Below, piece after piece: positions 21,114 to 34,352 of a DNA stretch of 64,000 nucleotides. The position numbers were made by a program, and so were the translations under genes. Numbering within the stretch: position 1 is the first letter of the stretch; the number at the start of each line of letters is the position of its first letter. The notes below the pieces were generated by a model. That model was not told the DNA's origin and did no database searches. It saw only the letters and a program-made list of their open reading frames with translations. The DNA is from Pogostemon cablin (lineage: Eukaryota; Streptophyta; Magnoliopsida; Lamiales; Lamiaceae), in NCBI GenBank assembly GCA_023678885.1, contig JAHCLQ010000833.1, forward strand, positions 1 to 64,000, written 5' to 3'.

Positions 21114-23292
21114 CTAAGTGGCGGATGTAGGGAGGCAAAAAGCATGGGTGAGGCGTCCATGGGGCATGTCCAGAATAAGTAGTTTGCCCTGTTTGTCGTG
21201 AAAATGATTGCTGTTGAGAGTAAGCATAAGTTGTTGGGCTCGCAACACGCGTATCTCTTTCAAATGTGGATAACCCCTTTTGGGTTTCTTAAAGAAATCT
21301 CCCGAACAAATGGACTTTGTTCCACCTTCACTCACTTTAATTACCTTTCCACCGTAGTAGGACCCCATGCGATTCCCTGACCCACCACCCAATTCCACAT
21401 CCACCAATGTCAACTGGAAATCTGTTTTGTTCACTACTCTGGTTTTAAAACTCTTGCATTCTTCGTCACGCGCCAAACTATACCATACAAACATTAATTA
21501 TATGTACGGAAATGCAAATAAAAGAAAATTAATGTAATGTAATGTACCGCTGCTCCTCTTGCATTAGCTGACTGAGTTTGTCTACTGAGAGCTCCATCTC
21601 ACCACTCCTGGAATCAAAGAAAGAAAAGAATGAATATATGTTGAAGAAAGAGGAGAGGAGAGGAGAGAAGAGAAGAGAACTGAACTGGGTCCAGTGAGTA
21701 GGAATGAATGTTGGGTAAGCAAAAGCGAAGTTCAAGCGTTGATCAGACACCTCCAGTATAAGCTGTTTTCCCTTGTTATTCAGAAAGTCGTCAGGATACA
21801 GAAACAACACAAGGTGTTGGCCGCTCCACACTTGAATCTCAGACCAGTAATACCCCCACTTTACTTTTAAAAACTTGCCACTACGTATTGTCTTCCTCTC
21901 ACCTGCGCCAACTCCAAATCCGAATGAACTTTTCTCAGAGTGACGGTCCAACTCCATGAAAGTCAGCAACAGCTCAGTGTTGTTCACTATGGTGGTCTCC
22001 AAATTCTTCACTCCTCTCCAATAGCTATGCAAACCCTTCTCACTCCATATACTATATGCATATGCATGTAATTAGCTTCTCATCTACCATATAATTAATA
22101 AATGAACAAAGACAAGAGACTCTACCGCTGCTCTACCATTAACTCAGCAATGCTGCATTCACTCCTCCTGAACATACATACATATATGGGACTTCAAATT
22201 TTAGTATTAAGAATACTAGTATTTGCAAGTGTGTTAGATTACCAGATCCAATGATCATCATCGGGGGTTACTGTAGGGTAAACAAAAGCATATCTAAACC
22301 GATCCTCTACCGTCTCCAATATAAGCTCTTTTCCCTTGTTCTCTTGAAACTCGCTTTGCTCAAGAACAAACAAGTTTCTCACGCCGGTATGGACATAAAT
22401 CTTCTGTTGACTCTTCTTCTTACAAAGTTTCCCCGAAGGAACCGTCGTTCTGCCACATGCACGCACTCTCATTACTTCCCGGCCATCCCACAAAACCAGC
22501 TGGAGCTTTGTTTTATTCACAACCGTTGTTTTTAGATCATCCATTCTCCCAATCTCCAACCCTTGCTTACTCCATATACTGTTTGATTTCAGATAAATAG
22601 TAATTGTTTTGTTTACTCTATGGTTACAAATTAATGCATTTTTTTTACATTCTTTTCTGAATTAGAGAAATAAAATTCTTAAGCACATGTAGATCAAACC
22701 ACCAAATTTTCTATATTTTTCTTATCAATTTACTTGGTAGTTTTTAATTTCACATCGAATCACAACAAACGCCAAAAAAAGATAGACATATACCTGCGCT
22801 GTAGCTTTAGCTCAGCGAGGCTGCAAACAGAAGGCTCACCCCTAAAACCGAAATCAGTCTATTAATTAACTAAACTAGTATATGATCTGAAAAAAATGAA
22901 TTAATAATTAATTAGAATTGAAAAGAGCAATGAACCAACCAGATCCAGTGATGATCAACGGAGGTTGATGGGCAAACAAAAGCATATCTAAGACGGTGGT
23001 CCAACATGTCCAACACAAGCTCTCTTTCCTTGTTCTTCTGAAAATCTTCGTCAGTTAAAACAAGAAGAACATGTTGGCAGCTGCAGACATGAATCTGTTG
23101 ATCACAATCCAAAGCCTTCAATCTCTTGTTATACGCCACCGCGAATTTTCCAGAATGAATAGTCTTGGTCCCACCGGCAGGAAGCGCGTACCTCTCACCA
23201 CCGTACATTTCATCACTTTTATATGTGTAGAAGTCCGCAATTGTTAGCACCACCTCCGTTCTGTTCACAACACTTGTTTTCAAATTCCCCAT
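21114..23292 (-). CDS. Four-module repeat protein of unknown function, seven exons
   Basis: Exons (minus strand): 22940-23292, 22794-22841, 22243-22578, 22126-22167, 21686-22051, 21548-21607, 21114-21477. All junctions are GT-AG, all introns are phase 2, and the joined frame (1569 nt, 522 residues) is open from ATG to TAG. Four copies of a ~100-residue domain each start LKTSVVN/LKTTVVN/LETTIVN/FKTRVVN, carry a [ITS]xSGKF-like or SGDFF motif, then QHVLLVL..EDFQKNK-like and RLRYAFVYP-like motifs. Between them, small exons encode linkers ending LAELKLQR, IAELMVEQR and LSQLMQEEQR. There is no signal peptide or membrane span. The predicted beta-rich pattern is an inference. I do not recognise the family. 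The ATG at 23292 is the first in frame. Confidence 0.8.
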
Positions 23293-24287
23293 TTTCACTA
23301 CTCCAGATAATATTAATTTTTACCCACTTTAGTACATACTACTACTCTCCCATGCACCCTCTATTTCATTAATTTGAGGTGAGGTGAGGTCAAATATCAT
23401 TTTCACGGATCACCACTTATAACGGGTCTCTGCTTAATAATAGAGAGAATATAATATGTATTAAAACTCAGTTAATTTCATTTTAATTAAAAAAGACATT
23501 ATTTCATGAATTTGGTTTGTCATTCACTGTAGTTAGTTCTTAGGAGACTTCATAATAAGGGTACGTGGACACCAATAAATAAGTAATAAGTAAACTTAAT
23601 CAGCCTACATCCTATTCACTCACTAATCAAAAATGAATTTAAAATCAAATTTAAGAAATATTGTAATGTAAGTTTTCACGTGATTTGCTGATTAATTGGG
23701 ATTAGTGCACCCGGGCATAACACTAATCCCCACTGTGCTTGCTGGGGGACATATCTTTGATTTTAATTAAGATTTTTTGGCGTTAATTCGAAATAAATCA
23801 CCACGCTTATTTACCTGTGTTTGGATGGTCTTCAAATCCCTCCCTCATATTTTGATGCAATTTGAAATAAATGAATATATAAATTTAAAATTTTAAATTA
23901 ATGGATTTCAAATCATGCATTTGATTTTGAATTTTTCTTTTTTTTATTTGAGTGGATTTTCAAATCATTCTCAAACCGTGTCATTCGAAATCATTCTCTC
24001 TATGTGTAATTGATATATTAATATATAAAAATAATATATAAATTAATAAAATAATTAAAATATATATACATAATATATTTATATATACTTTTTTTAATTT
24101 TAATTTTACCACCCTGTCCACCCCACCCTACCCCACCCATCCACCCACCCACCCACCCACCCAACTCCTTCCCCAATTTTTTTTTAAAAAAAATTTCAGA
24201 TTTTAATATTTAAATAATAAAAATATTGATTAATACTCAGCCTCCTACCCCCTATCCACCCACCCACACTCCCACCCCCGCCAATCG
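23293..24287. other. Promoter side of the four-module gene and intergenic
   Basis: No gene seen. The first few hundred bases must include the promoter of the minus-strand gene, but I cannot pick a convincing TATA box. AT-rich sequence follows, then a CCAC-rich minisatellite (24108-24165). Confidence 0.5.
24108..24165. repeat. CCAC/CCCA minisatellite
   Basis: A run of CCACCC and CCACCCA units, strikingly C-rich on this strand. A shorter C-rich run lies at 24249-24284 just before the LTR. Confidence 0.85.
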
Positions 24288-26191
24288 TGATCGCTATTTT
24301 CTTTCACCCTCAAGTGTAAGGGATCGATTGTAGTGCGCGTGACCAAGTGAATATCGTCCAAATGAGATAGTTATAAACTTAACAAATAATTCTATGTATG
24401 ACAATTAAATTGCAAGACAAATCTTGAAGTTTTTGAGATGATAATTACTTAAACTAATAAAAAGTATAATTAAATAATTAAACTAAATATGCAATAAAAT
24501 AAATCACGCAAGAGAAAACAATTAAGAATTCAAGAATGGAGAATTGGTAATGCTCGAGCAAACAGTTTAGCTATGTGACTAATTTATCTAGATCCAAATT
24601 AATTACCTACAAACGTTTATAGGATGATCAAAAAGTCTAGTTAAATCACCTTGATCGGGTAGGATCTAGGATCTAACACTTATAATGAGCTGAAAATCCT
24701 AGGATCAATAAGGAATTAATTATCTCTCCCTCTATAGGTACTTCATGCTAAATTTCATTAAAGGCTAGAACACTAGACTTCCCTTTTTAGGTACGCAATT
24801 GTTAACCCCTTTTGTCTCCTTATTAATTACCTAATAATGATGTTTTACCAAGTAATTAATATTCCAAATAGATTGTCTAACACTCTTAGGTATTATAGGT
24901 CAATCCCCTAAGACTGTCACAGAAAACAACAATTATTTTGCAGAAATAAAGAATCATATTAACTATGTCAAGAATAATTAAAGGTATCAAAACTTAAAAA
25001 TACAATAATATGAAGTCTCAAAATATCCTCTTCAATAAGGAAATAAACAATCTGCAAAAATAATCAATCCAAGTTTAGGGCAATCAAATCACATAGTCAA
25101 AATTGTCTAAAGCCATAACATTACCAACAAAGAAGATTAGCCTATGAAATTACGAAGGCAAATCAGAAAGATGTAATAAACCTTAACCATTGTGTTAAAA
25201 TAACAAAGATAAATAACTAAAAATAAAGAACCCTTTTAGAGGACTCCGTCTCTTTAATTATGATCTCCGTCCGTCGGGATCTCCGTCCTCGATTGATGGT
25301 GAATGACGTGAGAGAGGTGTGGGGCGATGCTGCTTCTATTCTGTCGTGAATCGTGAATTTTTTATATTTCCAATCTCCACTGCATTATGTACATCAGGTG
25401 TGTGGGAGAATTGGGCCGCTCCAATCTGCGTGGAAAAACAGCAATACATGGCCAGGAGATGAGCTTTATTTGGAATTGGGCTTTTGGATACATGAAATGG
25501 TGTGATACTGTGATGGGCTTCACGTGCCTTTAAAAGGATCAAAACCTTTTCTTGTTGCAAACAACTTCTCACTCAAATAGGCCCACCTTCTACTTGATTT
25601 CAAACTCACTGTATGTGTAATGTTCAAAATGGGTTTCCTCCAATTACCCTTGCATACATGGCCGCACTTGTTTAGCCTTGCTTTTACTCTTTCACGTGTA
25701 CTACTTCAAGAAGATGGGATATTGACTGCATATGAGTTGGACTTCCACGTGGATGAGCTTATTGGGCTTGTGCATGATAGTGGGCCAAACACTTGAAGAA
25801 GTTTCGAAAATTCAGTATGCCTCTGCACGACCTCACCATTTAATTCATAACTTCTTCATTCGAGCTTCGATTGAGGTGATTCTTGCGGCCACGTGTTCCT
25901 CCCTTCCTTAGTTTTCCAACCATATCTCACACAATCACTTTGAGCTTCCACACGAACACAGAAAAATTATAGAAAGTGGTCATCTGTTTTCTTGCATATT
26001 GCACAAATTCACCATTCATTCCAACTGCACACTTTTGATCATTTTTCCTATCAAAACACAAAAAAATACCTCTCAAGCATCTTTTAGTCTATAATTATTT
26101 AAAGTATTAATATTTGTGCAAATAATAGCAAATATACACTCAAAGAGGTATCAAATTGGATCCGAAAATACATGAATTTCCACTCTCATCA
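24288..26191 (-). mobile_element. Solo LTR (Athila/Tat-like Ty3/gypsy)
   Basis: The left end TGATCGCTATTTTCTTTC and the segment GACCAAGTGAATATCG match the LTRs at 28350 and 34353. The right end is CTCTCATCA. Inside is GCACACTTTTGATCATTTTTCC (25-nt-scale similarity to 30230-30250). There is no internal region on either side. The flanks AATCG and ACCCG do not form a clear target duplication. Confidence 0.65.
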
Positions 26192-26207
26192 ACCCGCCAA
26201 AAATATA

Positions 26208-26431
26208 CTCCCTCGTCCTCTTTAAAGGGTTACATTTTTTCATTTTTGGCATCCGCCCCCAAGGGTTTCTTTTTTTTTTTATATATATGGGACCCACACA
26301 CACCCGCTAATACAATTAAAAAATGGGATTCACACTTCCACTAATACAACTACCCACTACACATTAAATAATAATACTCTTTAATCCACGTGCAAAAAGC
26401 AAATGACACCCTTAAAGGCGGACGTAGGGAG
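26208..26431. mobile_element. Stowaway-like MITE
   Basis: The left end is TA-CTCCCTCGTCC and the right end is GGCGGACGTAGGGAG. The interior has the common 'gggacccacacacac..ctaatac' segment. The right-hand TA has decayed to CA. Confidence 0.7.
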
Positions 26432-26490
26432 CATTTTTTAAAAAAATTTTAGATTTTAATATTAAAATAATAAAAATATTACCACCCATT

Positions 26491-26875
26491 TGATGAGAGT
26501 GAAAATAAGCATGTTTGAGTATCCAGTTTAACACATTTTTATGGTAATTATTGTTATATATTAGCACAAGTGTTTTATATTCAATATATGTGAGAAAAAT
26601 GTGTATATGAGGTGTTTTATTGTGTTTTAGGTAGAAAAATGATCAAAAGTGTGAAGTTAGAGGAATGCTGTAAAACGCGCGTTCAATTTCTATAATTTTT
26701 CTGTGTTAGTGTGGAGCTCATAAGTGACGGTGTCATATGTGGTTGGAAAGACACGTAAGATAGGATCGTTTTGGTGCAAGAATTACTCAAATCGGAGTTC
26801 GGACAAGGAAGTTATGGTCAAAATCGTAAGGTTGCGCAGCTGCAGGCAAGAATTTCCGAAAATTAGTCCATAATT
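26491..26875 (+). mobile_element. Truncated LTR in inverted orientation
   Basis: It starts TGATGAGAGTG and reads as the reverse complement of the last ~385 bp of the LTR at 24288-26191 (shared TTTTCTGTGTT.GTGTGGA.CTCA and GAAGTTATG). The two form an inverted pair with a ~300 bp spacer that contains a MITE. Confidence 0.65.
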
Positions 26876-28349
26876 CCTATTTCTTGGAGTGTAATCTCCA
26901 AGAAATACACTTTCATAAATAGTCATAACTTTTTATTTTATTAAAGACGTTATCATTTTTCTTTTAAATTATTATCACTTTTTTATTTATATTATAATTT
27001 GTTCATGAAATAATTCACAACAGATAACACTTTTCATTAATTGTGTATCACTTTTAAATATAAAAGTTATCACATATTATCTCATTGTATAAATTTATAA
27101 TATTTAAATTAAAAATAAATTAAATAAATAACAAAATTTAAATTGTTATATTTTTAAATAATTAAAAGTTAAATAAGAAAAAAATTAAAAAAATAAATAT
27201 AAATATATATAAACCTAATTAATTTTTTAATTTTTTTTATTTAATACCAACCAAACAAAGGCCTCAAAAAATAATTAAACCTAATTAATTCCTTCTATAA
27301 TTAATTTTTCACTTTTTTTATTTGATTACAATCAAATAAGGCCCTTTAAAATTTTTTAATTGGGTATGATGGATGATCCTACTCACTAGTAAGATTCGTG
27401 AAACGGTCTCACCTAAATCTTTGCCTTAAATAATTGTATCTTTTATGATTAGGGGTGTAAACGGGTAGGGTATGGTACGGGTATGCCTAATACACCTACT
27501 ACCCTCAATCTTATTTTTAGGATCCTTACCCTACCCTATTACCCTTAAAAATATCATCGGATAGGGTGCCGATATTATCCACCGAGTACGTGGATAATTC
27601 GCAGGTAAACAGTTACCCAAAATTTTAAAAAATAATGCGAATAATAATGTCTGGCCTATACTATTTGTAAAATTCCAACCTATCAAATCCTACGTATATG
27701 ACCAATTAATTTAAAATAAATCATTATCAATACAATATAATATGATATTCATAAATTTATAAAAATAATTTTAAAAAATAATCATGTAATTTTCATATAT
27801 ATATACTATTAAAATCTAAATTATATAAAATTACAAATTAATGCATAGTTACACAAACTAATTCAATAATGCTAACAAATTAATTACAAATATATGGAAT
27901 CATGTTTATGTATATATATATTATGTTATTATGTAAAACTAGTACGGTGCTCGCATGCGACGCGGTAATCGTATTTTATTATTTATTTATTATTTTTAGA
28001 ATTTATATTTTTTAATAGAAATCAATCATATTAATATATGATAATGAAAGTTTTTTAATTTTTGTAAAAGAGCATTTTAACATCTATTATTTATTGGAAT
28101 CATAGCTTATCGTGATTAGAATATATAAAACTTTTAATTGAGTAATCTAATTGTACTAATAAAAATAATTTAAGGATTGGTGTGCACCATTAAAATAATA
28201 AAATAATAATAACCATTCTTTAATTTTGTTTTTGGTAAATTCAATGCTTTGTTGATCATATTTTTTTATCTAATTTAGCAGTACGTATTAAGTTATTGTA
28301 ATTTGTACTTAGAAAACTTTAATTAATTATAACTAAAATAATAGTCTGT
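26876..28349. other. Intergenic, AT-rich repeats
   Basis: No gene seen. At 27449-27615 a 'ggggtgtaaacgggtagggta' type repeat resembles common plant non-autonomous DNA elements. At 28080-28300 lies a sequence partly repeated at 36340-36560 on the other side of the LTR element. TSD TCTGT at 28345-28349. Confidence 0.45.
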
Positions 28350-30074
28350 TGATGAGCGTTTTCTCAACACACAATTAATCTCCAAGTATGAAGGATATCA
28401 ATTGTAGTCTCGAAAGGTGACCAAGTGAATATCGAACCCAATGGACGGCGTATTATCAATTTAATTATTATCTAAATTAATTAAGACGATTATGGAAATA
28501 TAGTTGAGGTTTAGAATTATTAACCTAATAAACAAGTAACTAAAATAGCAAATAAAATAAAGTCACTTGAAGAATACGTAAGTGGATCAAGTAGGAGAAT
28601 AGGTAGCTCAAGGGAAATCCAATTTTACTACTTAACTTCCTTTCCGTGTGTTGGTGTCCGAATCTGCCTTGTGGAATATGGACGCATCATTAAACCATGC
28701 ATATCTACTCTATAGACACAAGTAAACATGCGTCTAACACGTGTGAATAACCTCGGAGCAAGAGATATAATTTCACCCCCCATTTTAGGTACTATCAGTA
28801 TCAATTATTTCCCCCAATGATTGGTACTCTAACCCGATATGATCTTCCTTTATAGGTACTATGAAATTATCCTTTTTATCCTACTTATTAACCCGAATTC
28901 AATTCAATTAATAAGTATTCATATATGATAGTTCTAATTAAGCTTATGAGTCCCCTCAGTTAGAATCATAATATGGAATCATGCTCAGTAGTGAACGTAC
29001 TCAATCAATAACCAAGATATGTATTCAGACTCTACATAACAGTTAATGATGCACAAAACGACCGTGAGTATGGATTAATAAAGCAAAATCATATATAAAA
29101 TATATCCACAAGTAGTGTTGTACGGAGTGTATACACGAAAGTTCAATTAACTAGATAAAACATTCACAACCCTAATTCTACCAAAAAGGCTCTAGCCCAT
29201 GATGTTGGGAAGAACAATCATGGTTGTTGGATAGATCTTACCCGGATGTCAGAAAAATACAAGATAAATTAGGAAATGAATTAACCCTAGATGTGGCGTC
29301 ATCGCGTCCTTCTCGCTCTTGAATTCTCCTCTTAGTTCTCCCCTTGTTTCCACAAACGAGTCTTCAAAGTGATGGATTGATAGAGGAAAGGATGATGATT
29401 GGGGGTGATTACCCCTTGTGGGGTGTAGTATGGTTGTGGCCTCTCTTCTCCTCTCTTGTATTGTTGATTATTCTCTACTACTGCATAAGCCTTTTTTATA
29501 CTTGTAATTGCACCTCCCGGGCTTGGAATGGACTTTTCAAGTGATCACACGCATTGACGGTGTAAAAATACGAATATGATAAATTCCCGAGCATCGATTC
29601 AACCTCAGCAACAGGTCGAATCAACCACCACAGGTCGAACCAGCCTACATTAGGTCCCAGGTGTTCGATTCTACCAACTGACCAGGTCGAATCGACGTGA
29701 TGAGGTCGAATCGGCAATTCTGTAAATGGATTCAACCTCGATTCGACCTGATGGCCAGGTCAAATCACCCTGTCGTGGTCGAATCCGTCTTCTGTACAAG
29801 ATGTGCTACCGATTCAACCTGAAGGACAGGTCAAATTGACCTCCTTCAGGTCGAATCAAACTCCTTCTTAGCCCAAACGGATGGCTTTGGCTTCCTTTCT
29901 TCCGTATTCAACACTTCCATGCCGATTTTCTTCGAAAAACCACTCAAATATCTCCATCAACACCTGATTCATGCCTTTTCGCAATATTTATCGGTTTTCA
30001 ACCGATTTCATCCTTCAAACACTCCATAATAGCACAAATTCAGGTGCAATATTCGTGAATTATCACACTCATCA
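28350..30074 (-). repeat. 3' LTR of the gypsy element
   Basis: The right edge ATCA is followed by AACCCACAAACTTA, a purine tract on the minus strand. It contains the GGTCGAATCGACC-like repeat cluster at about 29580-29870. Confidence 0.92.
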
Positions 30075-32221
30075 AACCCACAAACTTACATGTTGCTCGC
30101 CCCGAGGCAACGCAATCAAACCAAGGAGTCGTGTATAATTCATGAGATCACCAAGTACAGCACAGAAAAATTACTAAAGTTGGATGTGCGTTTTCAGCCT
30201 TCTTGAACAAATTGCACCTTTTCTCCAACCTTGCACTTTTCATCATTTTTCCACCTAAAACACAACAAAACACCTCAAGTACACCTCATTCTCACATATA
30301 ATGAATATAAGACACTTATGCTAATATATAATAAGAATTTCCATCAATTGGTGTTAAATTGGACACTCAAACACGCTAATTTCCACTCTCAACAATTCCC
30401 CAAACTTACCCGTTGCTCGTCCTGAGGCAACAAAATAAAAATAAATAGAAAGTGAGTATAGAAATTAGCTGGGAAACAAGAACTATGATACATACCCCAT
30501 TCACAATACAATTGTCCTCAATTTAGGTCATGCAACTCTAATTATATATAATAATCAATTCATAGCATACAAGTCAAGACAATCACCACCAATTCAAATG
30601 CTCCATCAACATGTTCTCATGGGAAGTATATATCTCGCACTCAAGTGTAAAGATGTACACTTATGGGTTAAGGTGTTTACGCTCAAATTCAATTCAAGTG
30701 CATGCGTAACTATAAGCTTGCCAAAAGTCTCAAATTCTTTACCACTAAAAGTATGATTCGATAATGGGATCAAAAAGGACTTTTCTTTTGGATGTAATGT
30801 TGGCTCTTTGGTAAGGATAGGAAACATATGGATAAAGTGACTCAATTAGTAGAGAATTAAAATTGAAGATCTTTTGTACTGCAGATTTTTACACTTCAAG
30901 ACTACCCAGCTTCATGCTCTTCTAATTTTCTTTTCTCTCATTTCCTTCAAACTCAACATACTTTTTCTTTCCTTTTTTTTCCTCGAGGTACCAGTTTCGG
31001 GCACTACCTCTAAAATCTTGGGGTACCAGTTTTGGACATTACCCCACATCAACTTATTTATAAGCTCATAATCACTTGTACAGCTCCAAATATTTTATTC
31101 CTTCCAAACTCCATCTAAATCAACTTCACACACTTTGACATCATTTAATTCTCCACTAAATATAGGAATTTAAGGCTCAAATAGGATATCAAAGTGGCTA
31201 TCTTCGTAGGTTGCCAAAGAAATAAAACTTTTAGGCTCAATGGGGCTAACTATGGATATATAATTATTTGGTAGGGAATTATTTGGCTAAGTGGCTCATA
31301 AATTCAAGGATTGCCTTAGATCATCTCCCATCATCCAACACACATGTAGTTTCAAGTAAGACAAGAGACAAGTTCTAGAATACACACACAAGAACGATAC
31401 TCACCAGAAAGAAATATCATGTGATTAATTAACATGATCAACGAGGCTCAAAATCTCACATGAGTTTTCAACAAGTAACAGAGCACTTTTCATGATAAGT
31501 AATATCCCACAAGTACACATAGAACTTCATATCACAATATAACTCAAGTACACTTCCTTCATCAATTTCAAGAACATATGAATTTCAAAGACAATTTTAA
31601 CAATATAAGGTCACATGGATCACCACCATAAACACAATCTTTCACTCCATGAATTAAAAGCACACATAAGAATTAAAATAAGGGAACGAGGGCACCTGAT
31701 TTTTCTTCAACACGCACGAGTTCCTCGAGTTAAAGCCTCAATGTAAAATTCGTCTTGCCACTCTTTTACCTTTTCTATCATCAAAGCTCAAGCACACCTC
31801 ATCATCACAGATTCATCAATAATAAAATAGGAGAACTTGAAGAAAGAATTAATTGACTATCTAATCGACTCCACACACTAGAAACACCACAGAACACTAG
31901 GCAAATTGCAAAAAATCGACACATCAAAACCGATTAAAATTTCAACATACCGCAAAAAATCAACTCCCCTAGCAAACATTACAAATAAAAGATTATACTC
32001 TTGGTGCTTCAATGAGGTAATAACATCACACCCCCCAAACTTAGTAAAAACGTAAGTTGAAACTAAGTTTGCAAAAAGATGTAATTGCCGATGAGTAAGC
32101 ACCTTAAATATAAAAATTTCTTACTCACACAAAAGAAATAAAGCAATAAAACGCAAGGGAAAGCCCCCAACAGGTGCTCATGTTTAACGTCGGAGAGTCA
32201 CGACAGATGTAACCTTTTAAA
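30075..32221 (-). other. Non-coding 3' internal region of the gypsy element
   Basis: About 2.1 kb without a recognisable reading frame. Includes a second LTR-end-like segment ending ~30395, then CCCCAAACTTACCCGTTGCTCG, and TTGGATGTAATGTTGGCTCTTTGGT shared with the debris at 15067. Pol is expected here in a full element and is absent. Confidence 0.7.
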
Positions 32222-34171
32222 CTACTGGATCAGAGGACGGTCTTGTCGCAGCCTCACCTTCAAATACTTTCTTTCACTCTTCTTGTCTACACTCATCACC
32301 TCACCTTTTTTGGTCACAAAAATATGATCATTGGAATTTCCTTCCTCATATGGCTGTCTAGACACCTCCTTGGCAATCTTCCACTTAAATTCAGAATCAT
32401 CTGCCTTGGAAAAATCAAGATTAAACAAGTTAGAAACCACGTCAATGCCCTTGCATGATTGAGTCTCTATGGGCATCTTCATTACATGATCAAGAAAGAA
32501 AACCACATCTTCATTATCCATCTGCAGTCTAAGCTTCTCGGCTCTCAACTTCTTTTCTCTTTCCCACTTTTTCTCAATTGTAAGCTCAGTATTCTGCTTA
32601 TGTAATGGTACTGGAGTAACATCAACATCATATAAAGCATTCGGCGCAGAAAACGGTGCAGGTTGGTGCGATTCGACCTCAATTCGACCAGGGCTCCTGG
32701 TCGAATTGGGCACATAGTGGTCTAATTGATCTTTTGGAACACGATTCTCCCTTTGTATCTCCGATTCGACCTGGATTCGACTTGAAGGTTTGGTCGAATC
32801 GAAGTCCCCCAGGTTGAATCGACTCTCTGTAAGATTTCTGCCCTCCGATTCGACCTGAATTCGACCTGAAGGCCTGGTCAAATTGATATGGTATTGGTCA
32901 AATCGGGCTTCTGACAAAACAGAGTGCTCCAGACGGGTGGATTCGACCTGTGGACCAGGTCGAATCGACTGGATGTTGGTCGAATCGATGTGCTGGTGCT
33001 TCCAAATCACGTCCAGTGGGCCAATTCGACCTTCCATGTTGGATTTGACCTGTAGTGTTGGTCGAATCGGGGTCGAATTGAGCTCTCGACATCTCCAATT
33101 CTGATTTCGGCCACATTGGTCCCTCGTACTGTGTTCCAGACCTTAACGTGATGGCATTATTCTCCACTTTTTAAGTCAATTGATTCACGTTCACGGTCAT
33201 CTGTCCCATAATCAAAGTAAGGTCCTTTAACTGCTTAGATAAATCTGCATGATCAACATTCATTCTAGCTTCGATGTGGTCAACCATTGCATTGGTCTCA
33301 GCCATGTATCGATTAAAGGTATCTTCAACACTCTTCACTTCGTGCTGCTTCATACTAAGCCCTCTTAGTGTCAACTCTGTAAGCTGTCTTTGCTGGGACT
33401 CTAGTAGCTTGTTGATGTTAGATAGACTAGAGACGATCTCATCATCCCTATTCGGCTTCACTTGATGTTCAACCTTTGCTACCATGCCAAGTACATATGA
33501 TCATCTATATCTCTCTACATGCCAGTCACGTGAATTCATAAAGATGTCTTCAAATAATTTTTCAGCTTCAAGTGTTGTCTTAGATAACAACGCTCCTTCT
33601 GATGATGCATCACTAAAAATACGCGACTCATAATCCAATCCATAGTAGAAGATACTTATGTATTCAGCCTTAGACATCTCATGCTATGGACACCTCCTGA
33701 GCATGTCTTTGAACCTATCCCACGCCTCATAAAATTTCTCACCCTAATTCATAACAAATCGGGTGATCTCTTGCTTTATTCTTAAGATCCTTGAGGGTGG
33801 CATGTATCTCTCCAAGAACTTCTGCTGCAGTTGGTCCCATGTAGTGCAGTCGACTGCATCAAGAGTCTTATATCAAGCTTCCACTTTATCAATTAATGAA
33901 AACTTGAATAGGGCGATCCGTCTAACATTATCGTTAGCTCCAGCTCCCTTTTAAGTGTTTGCATAACCAAGAAATCTTCGGAGATGTTGATATGGATCTT
34001 CAAAACAACCTCCAGAAAATAGATTCTTTTCCACCATGCTAATAAGAGCGGGATGTATCTCAAAATCATCATCTTCCCCCTTGCTCCTATCAACCCCATG
34101 TTGCCAATTACATAGTTCGGGAAAATTTCACGTATGACAACATTATCCAGATCCTGCCGTGTTCCGGCCAT
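32222..34171 (-). pseudogene. gag-like pseudogene of the gypsy element
   Basis: The frame starts MAGTRQDLDN at 34171 and is interrupted by several stops and shifts. Gag marks read across frames include WDQLQQKFLERYMPPSR, FYEAWDRFKDMLRRCP, GALLSKT and NSRDWH, then the NAITLRSGTQYEGP motif (33167 downwards) common to plant Athila-type gag. The C-terminal 271-codon frame (33037-32222) contains imperfect repeats of F/L-DSTxPxGRIQVES type, encoded by the same GGTCGAAT repeats found in the LTRs. No protease follows. Confidence 0.85.
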
Positions 34172-34328
34172 GTTTAGTTCAATGTGTTATTCCTTCCTTT
34201 CATTCCTTTCCTTTTCCTAGTGCACAATTACCTCAGAAAAATTTAAGGTTAGATAGAAATAAATAATCAAAAATAAAAGAAAAAAAATCTTAATCAAACT
34301 AGAAATAAAAAACTAATAATAACAGCCG

Positions 34329-34346
34329 TCCCCGACAACGACGCCA
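34329..34346 (-). promoter_or_regulatory. Primer binding site of the gypsy element
   Basis: On the minus strand it reads TGGCGTCGTTGTCGGGGA, six bases inside the 5' LTR. It differs by about two bases from the TGGCGCCGTTGCCGGGGA type typical of Athila/Tat elements, which fits a tRNA-Asp primer. Confidence 0.75.
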
Positions 34347-34352
34347 AGAACT

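Noticed and set aside
29344..29735. Coding frames inside the gypsy LTRs
   Set aside because: They derive from the GGTCGAAT repeats and have no start context or domain.
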